The translations under genes and the position numbers were made by a program. Of a DNA stretch of 64,000 nt, positions 63,856 to 64,000 are shown in pieces; the first letter of the stretch is position 1, and each line of letters starts with the position of its first letter. This stretch comes from Leguminivora glycinivorella. Its lineage: Eukaryota > Arthropoda > Insecta > Lepidoptera > Tortricidae. The notes below the pieces were generated by a model, which worked only from the letters and a program-made list of their open reading frames with translations, was not told the origin of the DNA and did not search any database. The DNA is taken from positions 7,663,141-7,727,140 of the forward strand of contig NC_062975.1 of assembly GCF_023078275.1 (NCBI RefSeq), given 5' to 3'.

Positions 63856-64000
63856 TTAGTATTAGTAGCCTAATAATATCCCTCCTGGGCAAGCCCTCGT
63901 TTCTCTACAATAGTTTGGGTCATGGAGGTTGTCCCGCCATCTCCTTTTTGTTCTACAACTACCCCGGCTGAACTCGGGTAACCATTCAGTTGCTACTTTG

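Overview
This is nuclear DNA of an insect, almost certainly a lepidopteran (moth or butterfly). The evidence is low gene density, AT-rich sequence, dense tRNA-derived SINEs, short inverted-repeat elements (MITEs), several non-LTR retrotransposon lineages of the kind common in moths, and a spliced host gene with GT-AG introns. There are no bacterial operons, ribosome binding sites or CRISPR arrays.

The one host gene I can name with confidence is on the minus strand at 37614-45629. It is the orthologue of GPS2 (G protein pathway suppressor 2, a subunit of the NCoR/SMRT-HDAC3 corepressor complex), in nine coding exons. All exon phases agree except for one apparent missing base in exon 4. One exon (40008-40258) has a shorter in-phase copy just downstream (39865-39983). 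The two are only 24 bases apart, so they look like a mutually exclusive pair. Upstream of GPS2, on the plus strand, three short ATG exons (46475, 53040, 58738) all end in phase 0 at good donors and could be alternative first exons of a divergent gene. A possible terminal exon lies at 60780-60927. A GC-rich block at 7160-7290 looks like the promoter and 5' leader of a gene running leftward.

Layout: 1-3050 SINE head, then arrays of a 121-bp tandem repeat; 3050-10170 mostly non-coding with hairpin MITEs and a LINE tail; 10170-15690 SINEs, interspersed repeats and nested inverted-repeat elements; 16676-23274 a complete 6.6-kb non-LTR retrotransposon (ORF1 with three zinc knuckles; ORF2 with endonuclease, reverse transcriptase and RNase H) with 13-bp target-site duplications and one frameshift; 23449-25740 a large inverted duplication around a broken endonuclease; 26-30 kb repeats and a tRNA-like SINE with 13-bp duplications; 30451-32523 an unusual 2.07-kb terminal-inverted-repeat element full of TATA-core motifs; 33.8-37.6 kb MITEs and a hAT-like element; 37.6-45.7 kb GPS2; 47.2-51 kb a foldback element, a mariner remnant and an hAT-like element enclosing a LINE fragment; 51.8-64 kb SINE, nested repeats, MITEs, palindromes and the candidate exons.

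The mobile elements do not act together as a pathway. They record repeated insertion, often element into element. Assignments rest on reading motifs, splice signals, duplications and inverted repeats by eye; no database search was possible.
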